In this document: positions 16,058-24,778 of the stretch, piece after piece
Position numbering within the stretch: position 1 is the stretch's first letter
Layout of the letters: every line of letters begins with the position of its first letter
NCBI GenBank assembly: GCA_017541305.1
Contig: JAFXZJ010000036.1
Coordinates: forward strand, 40,941 to 104,940
DNA: 64,000 nucleotides
Direction of reading: 5' to 3'
Origin: Clostridia bacterium
GTDB taxonomy: Bacteria; Bacillota; Clostridia; Christensenellales; CAG-138
Notes under the pieces: generated by a model
What the model saw: only the letters and a program-made list of their open reading frames with translations
Databases searched by the model: none
Told to the model about the DNA's origin: nothing
Made by a program: the position numbers and the translations under genes

Positions 16058-17611
16058 TTACAGACTCCTTTTCATAAGCTCGATGAAGGGATTGAAGTAG
16101 ACCGCGTCCTTCCTTGTGACGCCGTTCAAGCCCTTGCCTCCGTCGCGCGAGCGCTTGATATCGGCGAATATGCCCTTTTCAAGGGTGGCGAAGAGGCCCA
16201 TCTTCTCGATCTCGGCCAAAAGGTCGGTCGCCTTCTGCAGTACCTCGTTGGCCCTCTTTTCCATTATGCCGCCCTCACGGAAGGTGATATCGTCGCCCAG
16301 ATCGTGCATGGTGCGGAAGATGTACTGCGCGTTCTCGATGGACAGCGCACGGTCGCTCATGAACGGGGTGTGGATGGCCTCGGTGAGCATGCCCAGCAGG
16401 TGGAGCTTCTGCCCCGTCAGTATCGTTACGATATTGAAGAGCGCGTCCTGCACGTGACCGCGGAAGATATTGCCCGTCATGAACTTGGTCGGGGGCATGT
16501 ATTTCAGCGGCGCCTTGGGGAATATCTGCCTTGCCATCTGCGCCTGAGCGAGCTCGTAGAGGAAGCCGTTGGGCACGTCGGGATCGATTTCGAAGGCGTG
16601 GCCCAGGCCCTGCTGTTCCTCGGGCAGGCCGGCTTCAAGCGCGAACTGCTCGTTCAAGAACTGCGAGGCGAGCACGGTGTGCGCTTCCTCGACCGCGTCG
16701 GCGGTGGTGAGATAGTTATCCTCGCCGGTGTTGATTATGACGCCCGCGAAGGAATTGATCACGCGGCTCATAAACTGGTCGATTATGGTGCGCTGCGGGT
16801 TGATATCGCGGAAGAGTATGCCGTAAAGCGCGTCATTGAGCATGACGTCGAGCCTTTCGAGCGCGCCCATCGCGGCGATCTCGGGCATGCACAGGCCTGA
16901 GCAATAGTTGCACAGCCTTATATAGCGGTGCTCCTCCTCGCCCACCTCGTCGAGCGCGGCGCGCATGAGGCGGAAGTTTTCCTGCGTGGCATAGGTGCCG
17001 CCGAAGCCCTCGGTGGTGGCGCCGTAGGGGACGTAATCAAGCAGGCTCTGGCCGGTGGTGCGGATAACGGCAATGATATCCGCGCCCTGCTTGGCAGCCG
17101 CCTTGGCCTGAGTGATATCCTCATAGATATTGCCGGTGGCGACGATCACGTAAAGGTAGGGATCGGTCTTGTCGCCGAACTCGGAGAGATACTCGTTTCG
17201 CTTGGCGACGTTCTTCCTGATGCGCTCAACGGTGGCCTCGGCAACGGGCATAATTGCGGAGCGGATCTCGTCGATCGAACGGGGCGGCAGATTGGAAAGA
17301 TCGATCCTGCCCTCGTCGATACCCTCGGCAATGCCCTGGGGATCGAGCCCCGTATCGAGCATGGCCGTGCCGATAAGGTAAGCCGCGCCGACGCCCAGCA
17401 GGCCCTTCTCGTTCATATGGTCGACAACCACGTTAGGCAGGGGGACGTCGAGGGCGTTCACGCCGTCGATGCCCAGAAGCCTGCACACGGTGCGCTCGAC
17501 CGTGACGGTGGTGTGGAGATCGATAAAGCTCTGCGTATCGACGGCTATGCGATGCGCCGCCTCGCGCGCTTTATTGACGTTCTCCTGATTCAGTCTAAGC
17601 TTTTCGTTCAT
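16058..17611 (-). CDS. kamD: lysine 5,6-aminomutase alpha subunit
   Basis: A 517-residue large subunit carrying the TIM-barrel part of the enzyme, with conserved 'TRTTGQSLLDYVPYGATTEGFGGTYATQENF'-type core segments visible in pieces around residues 195-235. Length matches KamD (about 515). I start it at the ATG of MNEKLRL (17611), 7 bases after AGGGAG; the upstream in-frame start would overlap kamA. It works as a heterodimer with KamE in the cytoplasm. Spacing to kamA is 31 bases, so co-transcription is expected. Confidence 0.94.
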   Translation of the reverse strand: MNEKLRLNQENVNKAREAAHRIAVDTQSFIDLHTTVTVERTVCRLLGIDGVNALDVPLPNVVVDHMNEKGLLGVGAAYLIGTAMLDTGLDPQGIAEGIDEGRIDLSNLPPRSIDEIRSAIMPVAEATVERIRKNVAKRNEYLSEFGDKTDPYLYVIVATGNIYEDITQAKAAAKQGADIIAVIRTTGQSLLDYVPYGATTEGFGGTYATQENFRLMRAALDEVGEEEHRYIRLCNYCSGLCMPEIAAMGALERLDVMLNDALYGILFRDINPQRTIIDQFMSRVINSFAGVIINTGEDNYLTTADAVEEAHTVLASQFLNEQFALEAGLPEEQQGLGHAFEIDPDVPNGFLYELAQAQMARQIFPKAPLKYMPPTKFMTGNIFRGHVQDALFNIVTILTGQKLHLLGMLTEAIHTPFMSDRALSIENAQYIFRTMHDLGDDITFREGGIMEKRANEVLQKATDLLAEIEKMGLFATLEKGIFADIKRSRDGGKGLNGVTRKDAVYFNPFIELMKRSL

Positions 17612-17642
17612 TATAAGCTCCCTGCTTGCCGCTTTTGTTCGT

Positions 17643-18920
17643 TCAGTGCTTCTTGCTTCTCTCGAGGCGGGCAAGGCCCTTGGGCTCGAGGGAGATAGCG
17701 CCGTCCTTGCGGCCCTGCTCGAGGCCGGCTACGCCGACGGGCTCGAAGCGGGCTTCCTTTGCCTTGCGGCACTCCTCGCAGTGGCAGTCCTCCTCATAGT
17801 GCTCGGGCTCGGTATAGGTGGTGATAACGCCCTCGAAGTTGCGGAGGATGGTCTTCCTGGGGGTCTGGCTGATGACATAGTTGGGCATGACGGGAGTCTT
17901 GCCGCCGCCGCCGGGAGCATCCACTACGAAGGTGGGCACGGCATAGCCGGAGGTGTGGCCCCTTAAGCCCTCGATGATCTCGATGCCCTTGGAAACGGGC
18001 GTGCGGAAGTGGGTGAGGCCCATCGACAGGTCGCATACGTAGATGTAATACGGCCTGACCCTGATATAGACGAGGGCCTGCACGAGCTTTTTCATGACGT
18101 GCACGCAGTCGTTAACGCCATGGAGCAGCACGGTCTGGTTGCCCAGGGGGATGCCGGCGTCGGCCAGCCTTGCGCAGGCAGCTTTCGATTCCTCGGTGAT
18201 CTCGTTGGGATGATTGAAGTGAGTGTTCAGCCAGATGGGATGATACTTCCTGAGCATATCGCACAGCGCGGGGGTGATCCTTTGCGGACACACGACGGGC
18301 GTGCGGGAGCCGATGCGGACGATCTCCACATGGGGGATCTTGCGCAGCTCGGAGATGATGTATTCGAGCTTTTCATCGGAGATCATGAGCGCGTCGCCGC
18401 CGGAGAGCAGAACGTCGCGCACTTCGGGATGGTTCCTGATGTATTCGAGGCAGCCCTCTACCTGGCAGTCGGGCACCGCGGTATCGTTCTGACCGGCGAA
18501 GCGGCGCCTGGTGCAGTGACGGCAGTACATGGAGCACTGGTCGGTAACGAGGAAGAGCACGCGGTCGGGATATCTGTGGGTGAGGCCGGGAGTGGGCGAA
18601 TCGGTATCCTCATGGAGAGGATCGAGCTGATCCTCGGGCGCCTGATAGAGCTCGAGCGCCGTGGGGATGGCCTGACGCCTTATGGGATCATAGGGATCGT
18701 CGGGATTGATGTGAGAGAGGTAATAGGGCGTGATGGCCATGCGGAGGGTGCCCAAGCATTTCTTTACGCCGTCCTCCTCCTCGGGAGTGAGAGCGATGTA
18801 TTTCTTGAGGTCCTCAAGGGTCTCGATGCGATTGGCGACCTGCCACTGCCAGTCGTTCCAGAGTTCATCGGGGATGTCCTTGAAAAGGCCGTATGCACGG
18901 CTCTGATTGATGGTAACCAT
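17643..18920 (-). CDS. kamA: lysine 2,3-aminomutase (radical SAM)
   Basis: A 425-residue radical-SAM enzyme converting L-lysine to L-beta-lysine. The [4Fe-4S] cysteines are C129, C133 and C136 ('CSMYCRHC'); the PLP lysine lies in 'DAPGGGGKTPVMPNY' near residue 338, as in clostridial KamA. A C-terminal cysteine set ('CHCEEC') matches the zinc-binding cluster of the family. Start ATG at 18920, 7 bases after AAAGGA; the TTG two codons earlier is less likely. This is the entry step of the pathway, though its gene is placed after a lipoprotein gene and two strong hairpins that may tune its expression. Confidence 0.95.
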   Translation of the reverse strand: MVTINQSRAYGLFKDIPDELWNDWQWQVANRIETLEDLKKYIALTPEEEDGVKKCLGTLRMAITPYYLSHINPDDPYDPIRRQAIPTALELYQAPEDQLDPLHEDTDSPTPGLTHRYPDRVLFLVTDQCSMYCRHCTRRRFAGQNDTAVPDCQVEGCLEYIRNHPEVRDVLLSGGDALMISDEKLEYIISELRKIPHVEIVRIGSRTPVVCPQRITPALCDMLRKYHPIWLNTHFNHPNEITEESKAACARLADAGIPLGNQTVLLHGVNDCVHVMKKLVQALVYIRVRPYYIYVCDLSMGLTHFRTPVSKGIEIIEGLRGHTSGYAVPTFVVDAPGGGGKTPVMPNYVISQTPRKTILRNFEGVITTYTEPEHYEEDCHCEECRKAKEARFEPVGVAGLEQGRKDGAISLEPKGLARLERSKKH

Positions 18921-18951
18921 AGTCAATTCCTTTCAGTTTAAAGATTGTTGA

Positions 18952-19602
18952 TCATTCTGCGCTGTTTGTCAGCGCGTTTTCGGGATCGAACTCGACGTCC
19001 TTGAATACGGGACCGTATTTGGTCACGCAGCTTGCGGGAACGAACGCATGCAGGGTGTACACGCGCTCGTTATCGACAACGTATTTCACGAGCCACATCT
19101 TTTGTATCTCGCCGGAGACGCGGTATTCCGCAGTCGCCTCCATGGAGAGACAGACGTAATGCTCGTTCTTTTCGTATTTGAAATCGTCGATCGTGTAATC
19201 CGCGTTCTGAGCGTCGACCATGCCAAGGGCGATCTTCATGTATTCGCGCGCCTGTTCCTCGGAAAAAGAGGCGATTTCGGCGTATTTCCTGGAGGGGATC
19301 ATGTAATAATAGCCGTTATGCTCGTAATCCCGGAACGAATCGAAGAATTCATAGGTGAGCACGCCTTTGTCGTCCTCCGTGTTGGCGACAAAGATGAGCT
19401 GCTCCTCGTCCTCGGAAGAGTTCACGAAGCAATCGAGATAATTGAATTTGAGGGCCGAGCCGTCGTCATACGGCACGTAGCTCACCTCGCCGTAATCGAC
19501 CTGAGTGGGGCCCTCGGGCACGTACTCGTTCTCATGCCCGCAGCCCGCAAGGGCGGATATGAGAAGCAGCGCCGTCAGCGCAAAAAGAACAAGTTTTTTC
19601 AT
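18952..19602 (-). CDS. predicted lipoprotein inside the lysine operon
   Basis: A 216-residue protein with a lipoprotein signal: MKK start, hydrophobic stretch and lipobox ending 'SALAGC' (Cys about residue 20). The mature part is acidic and contains no domain I recognise. Start at 19602 is set by GGAGT 6 bases upstream. It lies between kdd and kamA in the same orientation. Such a protein might bind a substrate outside the membrane or respond to it, but nothing in the sequence proves a link to lysine; it may simply be inserted in the operon. Confidence 0.7.
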   Translation of the reverse strand: MKKLVLFALTALLLISALAGCGHENEYVPEGPTQVDYGEVSYVPYDDGSALKFNYLDCFVNSSEDEEQLIFVANTEDDKGVLTYEFFDSFRDYEHNGYYYMIPSRKYAEIASFSEEQAREYMKIALGMVDAQNADYTIDDFKYEKNEHYVCLSMEATAEYRVSGEIQKMWLVKYVVDNERVYTLHAFVPASCVTKYGPVFKDVEFDPENALTNSAE

Positions 19603-19627
19603 TAAAGACTCCGTCATTTTGGGATGT

Positions 19628-19682
19628 GCGGGACGCTCCCGCAATAAAACATCCCCCCGCGCGCCCGATAAGCGCGCGGGGG
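19628..19682 (-). terminator. two GC-rich hairpins inside the lysine operon (attenuator or processing site)
   Basis: Perfect 11-base inverted repeat CCCCCGCGCGC / complement (19654-19664, 19672-19682), followed on the minus strand by ATGTTTTATTG, then a second hairpin GCGGGA-cgc-TCCCGC (19628-19642). The place, between kdd and the lipoprotein gene, would reduce expression of the kamA-kamD-kamE end or mark an RNA cleavage point. Confidence 0.55.
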
Positions 19683-19694
19683 AAGCATATAGGT

Positions 19695-20735
19695 TCAGCA
19701 GTACTTCTCGTCAAAGAGCTTGCGGAGCTTCTCGTTCTCACGCAGCACGTTGAGGGTGATCTCGGCATGGTCCTTGGTGTAGCCGTTGCCGATGATCATG
19801 GTGACGTCCTTGCCGATGCCCTCTGCGCCCAGAGCGGCCTTGGTGAAGGAGGTGGCCATGGAGAAGAAGTAGACGATACCGTCGTCGCGGACGGGGAGGA
19901 TCGCGCTCATCTCGCAGGACTCGACGTTGACGCAGCAGATGGAGATATCATACTCCTTGCCGTCGTTGGCCTCAAGAGCGGCCTCGAGAACGGCGATGGG
20001 CTCGGTCGCGGAAGCGACGACGACCTTGTTATAAACGCCCAGCTCCATAAGAGCGGGTACCTGCTTGGGGTTCCTTACGACGCCGACCACGTTGCCGTTG
20101 GGGCCGACCTTCTTCATGGCCTCATAGCCGCAGAGAACGCCGGATTTGCCGTTAGCGCCGAGGATGAGGACGCTGTCGCCCTCCTTGGGCAGCTTGCGGG
20201 CCTGAGCGGGTGCGCCGGCAACGTCAAGAGCCGCAAGGGCAAGGGTCTCGGACATGTCATCGGGCAGCTTGGCATAGATGCCGCTCTCGAAGAGCACGGC
20301 CTGGCCGACGATATCAACGCGGTCGATATCCTTATGGATGGCAAGGATCTTGTCGATCTTGAGAGGAGTGAGGGACAGGGAAACGAGGGAAGCGATCTTA
20401 TCGCCGACCTTGAGGTCACGATCCTTGAGGTCCTCGCCGATATAGGCGACCTTACCGATGAACATGCCGCCGGAACCGGTTACGGGATTCTGCTGCTTGC
20501 CGCGCTCGGCAACGATGCCCATGATCATTTCGCCGATCCTCTTCTCATCGCCCTCGCAGGCTTCCTCGATCTGAGTGAAGGAAGCGGAGTCGATATTGAG
20601 GGAGATGACGTCGCAGATGATCTCGTTGGAGTAATGCTTGGTCATGTCGTTATCGATCTTCCAAGCAGCCTGGGTGAGAACGCCGTGGGGCTCGATGACC
20701 CTGTGAGTACCGTACTTGTTGCCTTTGAGTGCCAT
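19695..20735 (-). CDS. kdd: L-erythro-3,5-diaminohexanoate dehydrogenase
   Basis: A 346-residue NAD(P)-dependent dehydrogenase oxidising 3,5-diaminohexanoate to 5-amino-3-oxohexanoate. The N-terminal block 'KYGTHRVIEPHGVLTQAAWKID' is specific to Kdd, and a Rossmann motif 'VLILGANGKSGVLCG' follows near residue 195. Length fits the family. A good ribosome site (CGGAGGAATA) precedes the ATG. The gap of 86 bases to kce holds a GC-rich stretch but no clear terminator. Confidence 0.93.
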   Translation of the reverse strand: MALKGNKYGTHRVIEPHGVLTQAAWKIDNDMTKHYSNEIICDVISLNIDSASFTQIEEACEGDEKRIGEMIMGIVAERGKQQNPVTGSGGMFIGKVAYIGEDLKDRDLKVGDKIASLVSLSLTPLKIDKILAIHKDIDRVDIVGQAVLFESGIYAKLPDDMSETLALAALDVAGAPAQARKLPKEGDSVLILGANGKSGVLCGYEAMKKVGPNGNVVGVVRNPKQVPALMELGVYNKVVVASATEPIAVLEAALEANDGKEYDISICCVNVESCEMSAILPVRDDGIVYFFSMATSFTKAALGAEGIGKDVTMIIGNGYTKDHAEITLNVLRENEKLRKLFDEKYC

Positions 20736-20821
20736 ATTTTTATTCCTCCGGAAAATAATATTTTTATTTGATTATCGGGTTAAGGTTTGGGATTCGAGCC
20801 CGAATGCCGGGCCCGCGGGGC

Positions 20822-21649
20822 TTACTTTAAGGGCTTGAGGGAGAGGATGCGCCTTGCTTCCTCGGGGGATGCGATCTCGCGGCCGAGCTCGCGGGAGAGA
20901 CGGACGACCTTTTCGACGAGCTCGCCGTTGGACGCCGCCTTGACGCCGCGGGACAGATAGATGTTATCCTCGAAGCCGACGCGCACGTTGCCGCCCATTA
21001 CGATGGTGGGAGCGGCGAGCGTGAATGCAGCGCGGCCCACGCCGGTGGAAGTCCAAGTGGCGTCCTTGGGGATGGCGTTGACCATCCAGCAAAGGTTCTG
21101 CACGGTTGCGGGAGTGCAGCCCTTGACGCCCAGAACGAAGTTGAACTGCATGGGATCGCCGGGGACCTCGCCCTTCCTTGCCATGTCGAGAATGGTGTCG
21201 ATATGGCCCATCTCAAAGCATTCGTACTCGGGCTTGATGCCGTTCTCGATCATGCGCTTGCCGAACACGCGCATATTGGGCATGGTGTTGTCGAATATCT
21301 CGTCGCCGAAATTGCAGGTGCCGCAGTCAAGGGTGGCCATTTCGGGGAAGAGCTCGGTGGGCTGGAGCCTCTCCTCGGGGCTCATGCCGGTGGCGCCGCC
21401 GGTGGAGGGGATCATTATGACGTCGGGCAGCTCGCTCCTTATGGCGTCCATCACCACGCGGAAGCGCTCGCGGTCCTGAGTGGGGGTGCCGTCGTCATGG
21501 CGTACGTGCACGTGGATGATAGCGGCGCCCGCGTTATAGGCGGAGCGGGCTTCATTGACCATTTCCTCAACGGTGTAGGGAACGGCGGGGTTGTGCGCCT
21601 TGGTGACCTCGGCGCCGCAGATGGCGGCGGTGATTATCAGTTTTTCCAT
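20822..21649 (-). CDS. kce: 3-keto-5-aminohexanoate cleavage enzyme
   Basis: A 275-residue zinc-dependent TIM-barrel enzyme of the BKACE (DUF849) family. The zinc ligands are H46 and H48 in 'AIIHVHVR', with the third in the conserved 'GGNVRVGFEDNIYL' block near residue 230. It condenses the keto acid with acetyl-CoA, giving L-3-aminobutyryl-CoA and acetoacetate. The BKACE family has other substrates, but the neighbours here (kal, kdd, kamADE) fix the assignment. It starts 21 bases after kal. Confidence 0.93.
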   Translation of the reverse strand: MEKLIITAAICGAEVTKAHNPAVPYTVEEMVNEARSAYNAGAAIIHVHVRHDDGTPTQDRERFRVVMDAIRSELPDVIMIPSTGGATGMSPEERLQPTELFPEMATLDCGTCNFGDEIFDNTMPNMRVFGKRMIENGIKPEYECFEMGHIDTILDMARKGEVPGDPMQFNFVLGVKGCTPATVQNLCWMVNAIPKDATWTSTGVGRAAFTLAAPTIVMGGNVRVGFEDNIYLSRGVKAASNGELVEKVVRLSRELGREIASPEEARRILSLKPLK

Positions 21650-21670
21650 TATATCCCTCCGTTTTTAAGA

Positions 21671-22078
21671 TCAAAGGTTATCGTAATTGCCGCGCTTCTT
21701 ATCCTTGGGCACGACGCAGGTGCCGGAGGCACGGCAGACGACGATGGGCTCTGCCAGCACGTCGCACGCGGAATCGTTGATGTCGGGACGGGGCATTATG
21801 ACCTTGCGGGCCTCGAACACCATCTTGCGGGAGGTGTTGCCGATATGGGTGATCTCGCCGTAGGCTTCGATATAGTCGCCCGCGAATACGGGAGCGATGA
21901 ACTCGACCATGTCATAGGCCTTGAAGAGGCCTTCGTCGCCGTCAAGCTTTATGAGAAGCTCGGTCGCAACGTCGCCGAAAAGGGCAAGCATATGGGCGCC
22001 GTCGACAAGGTTGCCGCCGTAATGCGCATCCTGCGCGCTCATGCGGAGACGAATGGTGGATGTGATTTTGTTTTCCAT
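21671..22078 (-). CDS. kal: 3-aminobutyryl-CoA ammonia lyase
   Basis: A 135-residue hot-dog-fold enzyme that removes ammonia from L-3-aminobutyryl-CoA to give crotonyl-CoA. The '[24 protein letters not shown]' helix and '[23 protein letters not shown]' strand region match Kal proteins of lysine fermenters. First gene of the operon; GGAGG lies 8 bases before the ATG and the transcript carries a long leader with a lysine riboswitch. Confidence 0.9.
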   Translation of the reverse strand: MENKITSTIRLRMSAQDAHYGGNLVDGAHMLALFGDVATELLIKLDGDEGLFKAYDMVEFIAPVFAGDYIEAYGEITHIGNTSRKMVFEARKVIMPRPDINDSACDVLAEPIVVCRASGTCVVPKDKKRGNYDNL

Positions 22079-22135
22079 AAAGAATACCTCCGTGTGAAAA
22101 TGATGTTTTTATTGAAGATAATGCGCTGTGCTTAT

Positions 22136-22187
22136 AAAAAAGGGCGCTGTCATTGACGGCTCGTTCGAGCCGCTTTGATAGCGCTCC
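22136..22187 (-). terminator. riboswitch-controlled terminator of the lysine operon
   Basis: Minus strand arms GGAGCGCT (22180-22187) and AGCGCCC (22142-22148) enclose an inner hairpin CGGCTC/GAGCCG and are followed by TTTTTT (22136-22141). The 5' arm shares bases with the 3' strand of aptamer helix P1 (22177-22181). The 3' side (22147-22155) can instead pair perfectly for 9 bases with the aptamer's CTGTCATTG (22197-22205). Confidence 0.8.
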
Positions 22188-22341
22188 ATTGACAAGCAAT
22201 GACAGTCGCACGGCGCTTGGCCGTACGCCCAGATGCGCTGTATAGCGGGATCAAACGCACCTTCGGCAAAGACCCTATTCGCGAACCGTTTGGGCTCCGC
22301 TGCCCTTCACGGCGCACTACCCGAGCCTCTGCGCCTCTACC
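22177..22341 (-). promoter_or_regulatory. lysine riboswitch (L box) aptamer
   Basis: The minus strand carries, in order, the hallmarks of the lysine aptamer: P1 5' strand GGTAG (22337-22341) running into AGAGGCGC; a loop-E-like GGGTAGT; CCGTGAAGGGC; TTTGCCGAAGG; then P5 CTGTCATTG-CTTG-TCAATGGAG and the closing GCGCTATC (P1 3' strand 22177-22181). The final CTGTCA...TGGAGxGCTATC pattern is particularly characteristic. It lies about 100 bases upstream of kal, just after the promoter. Confidence 0.88.
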
Positions 22342-22346
22342 TTTCC

Positions 22347-22375
22347 ATTATATAGTAGAAACCGGCCATTGTCAA
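22347..22375 (-). promoter_or_regulatory. promoter of the lysine degradation operon
   Basis: Minus strand TTGACA (22370-22375), 17-base spacer, TATAAT (22347-22352). Predicted start near 22340, the first bases of the aptamer. Full consensus match, so control is likely exerted by the leader RNA. Confidence 0.9.
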
Positions 22376-22434
22376 GTTTAAATTGGGCCTTTGAGCAAAA
22401 AAGAGAAGTTGACCGGCACACTTATACGAGCTTC

Positions 22435-22463
22435 TTGTTTTTTCCCGATCGTTCTGATATAAT
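22435..22463 (+). promoter_or_regulatory. promoter of the 22.5 kb membrane-protein pair
   Basis: TTGTTT (22435-22440), 17-base spacer, extended -10 TGATATAAT (TATAAT 22458-22463), with AAAGGAGG ahead of the ATG at 22491. Divergent from the lysine operon. Confidence 0.7.
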
Positions 22464-22490
22464 CGTCATATATCAAAGGAGGACGCGCCG

Positions 22491-23171
22491 ATGGAAAACA
22501 AAGAGCGAAGAAAACGGTTCGACCTGAAAAAAGCGGCGAAGAAAGCCGGGCACGCCGCCGCCGGCGCGGGGCTTGCGGTGTCGATGTTTTTAGGCAGCCT
22601 CTTCTCCTCCCCCGCCGAGATAATCGAGCCCGAGGAGGCAGCCTCTTCGAGCCCGCCCACGGTGGTGCAGATCGCTCCCCCGCCCGATACCTCGGCGGAC
22701 TTCTGCCTTGATTCCGAGCTGCCCGAGGAGGAGACAAAGCGCACCTGGAAGGACCGCGTGAAGGCGTATCTTCTGCGTCTGCCCGTGCCCGTGCGAATAC
22801 TCTTTCTGCTGCCCATGTGGGCGGTGGGCTTTGCGATACTGTGGGTGTTCTCTGCGCTCGGCTCGCTTATGGGCGTGCCGATAGTGGGCGGAATAATCAG
22901 ATTCATAATAGGCGCGCTCGTGGTGTTCGGCCTGATAGTGCTGGGCGAAAAGCTCATGTTTCCCGACGTGCCGCTTAAAAAGCTGGTGTCCGGCAAAAAC
23001 GTGATACCGCTTGCCGCGGCCTGCGGCGTGATCGCGCTCGCGGGCGCGCTGGGCGGGGAGCTTTGGAAGGACAAGCAGTGGATCACCGCGGTCATCGACG
23101 CGGGCGCCGCCGCGCTCTATATCGCATACTTCCTCATATTCATAAAACGACCCGAAAGGAAGGCAGTTTGA
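22491..23171 (+). CDS. membrane protein of unknown function
   Basis: A 226-residue protein. A basic N-terminus leads to a hydrophobic stretch (about 22-40), a Pro/Ser/Glu-rich linker (45-85), then about four membrane helices between residues 98 and 220. No family is recognised. It ends one base before the next gene's ATG region and is thus in an operon with the zinc-ribbon protein, which also has an N-terminal membrane helix, so the two may form a complex. Confidence 0.65.
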   Translation: MENKERRKRFDLKKAAKKAGHAAAGAGLAVSMFLGSLFSSPAEIIEPEEAASSSPPTVVQIAPPPDTSADFCLDSELPEEETKRTWKDRVKAYLLRLPVPVRILFLLPMWAVGFAILWVFSALGSLMGVPIVGGIIRFIIGALVVFGLIVLGEKLMFPDVPLKKLVSGKNVIPLAAACGVIALAGALGGELWKDKQWITAVIDAGAAALYIAYFLIFIKRPERKAV

Positions 23172-23172
23172 T

Positions 23173-23838
23173 ATGCCGCCGTATCTCACAGTCATATTGA
23201 TAGTCATCGCCGCGCTCGCCGCCGCCTCCATAGTGTACGCCGCCGTTCGCTGGATCGCCCGCGTCGGCCGCTCCGCTGAGGGGCTCATAGGCCAGATCAA
23301 GGACGCTCAGGTCAGGGAGCACACCGTGCCCAAGTCCCTCTCCTCCATCGAGGGGCTTCTGCTGCCGCAGATAAGGAAGGACTTCCCCGATTACAACGCC
23401 TCGGTCATTGCCGAAAGGGTCAAGCAGGATGCGCACACGTTCTATGAAAGCGCGATCGAGGGCGAGGTGCTCTTCGACAAGGGCGTTTCCGAATCCTGCA
23501 GGCAGAACATGCAGCTGCCAGACGACGTTGCCGGAGGGATAGTGATACACAGAGCCGCGCTTGCCGCCTACGTAAAGCAGGGCCGCGACCGTCAGCTGAA
23601 TTATCAGGTCGCCGCACAGTATGACGACAAGCAGGGCGAGACCTGGCAGAAGCGGCTGACGCTGAAATACATTGCCGCCTATAACGAGGATTTCACCGAC
23701 AACATACTCGTCATCAAATGCCCTAACTGCGGCGCGCCCGTGCCGTCGGTGGGCGATAAGGTGTGCCGCTACTGCGGCGCTCAGCTGAGGACCGCCTCCG
23801 GATACGGTTGGGTGCTGACGGAAATAAAGCAGGACTGA
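23173..23838 (+). CDS. membrane-anchored Tim44-like protein with C-terminal zinc ribbon
   Basis: A 221-residue protein with one N-terminal membrane helix (about 5-27), a central region (about 60-180) with the alpha/beta pattern of bacterial Tim44-like domains, and a zinc ribbon near the C-terminus: CPNCG and CRYCG (about residues 180-203). It matches proteins annotated as zinc-ribbon transport-associated. Role unknown. Strongly coupled to the upstream membrane protein. Confidence 0.65.
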   Translation: MPPYLTVILIVIAALAAASIVYAAVRWIARVGRSAEGLIGQIKDAQVREHTVPKSLSSIEGLLLPQIRKDFPDYNASVIAERVKQDAHTFYESAIEGEVLFDKGVSESCRQNMQLPDDVAGGIVIHRAALAAYVKQGRDRQLNYQVAAQYDDKQGETWQKRLTLKYIAAYNEDFTDNILVIKCPNCGAPVPSVGDKVCRYCGAQLRTASGYGWVLTEIKQD

Positions 23839-23854
23839 AATAATACGGCAAAGC

Positions 23855-23880
23855 AAAAATCCCGCGATTGCGGGATTTTT
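23855..23880. terminator. bidirectional intrinsic terminator
   Basis: AAAAATCCCGC-GATT-GCGGGATTTTT, perfect 11-base arms, between convergent genes. Confidence 0.9.
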
Positions 23881-23914
23881 CGCGTTTTACCGTGTTTGCG
23901 GTCATCCATGCGTC

Positions 23915-24778
23915 TTATTTGTCGGGAGCGTGTTCGGAATCCAGGTATTCGATAAACGGTTTGATCCTTTCGGGATCGGGCTTTACCGCCGCGCCGTCGA
24001 GCCCGTACAGCTTTACGTAACCGCCGCGGTAATAGACGAGGTGCGCTTCGTAACCGCTTTCGAGCCGGATATAGACGTTCCACCAGCGGTAGGCGTCCCG
24101 GTCCATTTCCTTCTTGGGGATCCATTCGCCTTCGCAGACCGCGTCGATGAAAGCGTTAAAATATGCCTCGTCACCATCATACTCATACACCTCGTTGTTC
24201 CCGACGCGGAAGGACGCCTGGGATTCATAGCTTATGCCCTTCCCCGCTTCCTTTATGTGCATCATATCCTCGAACACGTCCGAGCCGCGCACGAGCCTCA
24301 GCCCCGAGGAACAGGTGAACACTGTCACCTCGCTCCCCCGCCTCATGCAGAGCATCAGCTTGGGATCGACGCCCTTGACCGCGCAGACTTCACCGTGAGC
24401 GACGCCCGTCATATCCTCAAGCTCCTCGAGCGGGAAATTCTCGTCAATGTTCGCATGCTCGATCGTGCCAAGGGTCTCGCCCACGAAATCCCGGACGTTC
24501 GGAAATGCTTCACAGCCTTCGTATATGCGCCCTTCATATTTGAAAAACGGATACAGGAACTTACGGTCCGCATCGATCGATACGCCCGCGTCCGTCCCCG
24601 GGCCTTTATGGGGCTTTACCACCGCGAACACCGCGGTGCAGACGAGCACGGCGGCGCAAAAGCCCGCGGCGATGAGCAAGCCCGGGAGGCGCTTAACTTT
24701 GCGCACGCTCTCCCCCGCCTCGTTTACAAGCTCCGGGGCGATCCCGCCCATTGCGTCCAATGCTTCAATTTCGTTCAT
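23915..24778 (-). CDS. membrane anti-sigma-factor-type protein (module 1)
   Basis: A 287-residue protein: short cytoplasmic N-terminus (1-30), one membrane helix (about 33-53), and an extracytoplasmic domain. The outer domain is homologous to that of the second copy at 26847-28310: shared features are '..GEVCAVKGVDPKLMLCMRRGSE..' versus '..GDIYEVKGFDPEFMVCRKGYGS..', a Cys pair, and the C-terminal '..LYGLDGAAV..ERIKPFIEYLDS'. Its start overlaps the sigma gene by 14 bases. The anti-sigma role is inferred from operon position and topology; no zinc anti-sigma motif is present. Confidence 0.75.
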   Translation of the reverse strand: MNEIEALDAMGGIAPELVNEAGESVRKVKRLPGLLIAAGFCAAVLVCTAVFAVVKPHKGPGTDAGVSIDADRKFLYPFFKYEGRIYEGCEAFPNVRDFVGETLGTIEHANIDENFPLEELEDMTGVAHGEVCAVKGVDPKLMLCMRRGSEVTVFTCSSGLRLVRGSDVFEDMMHIKEAGKGISYESQASFRVGNNEVYEYDGDEAYFNAFIDAVCEGEWIPKKEMDRDAYRWWNVYIRLESGYEAHLVYYRGGYVKLYGLDGAAVKPDPERIKPFIEYLDSEHAPDK

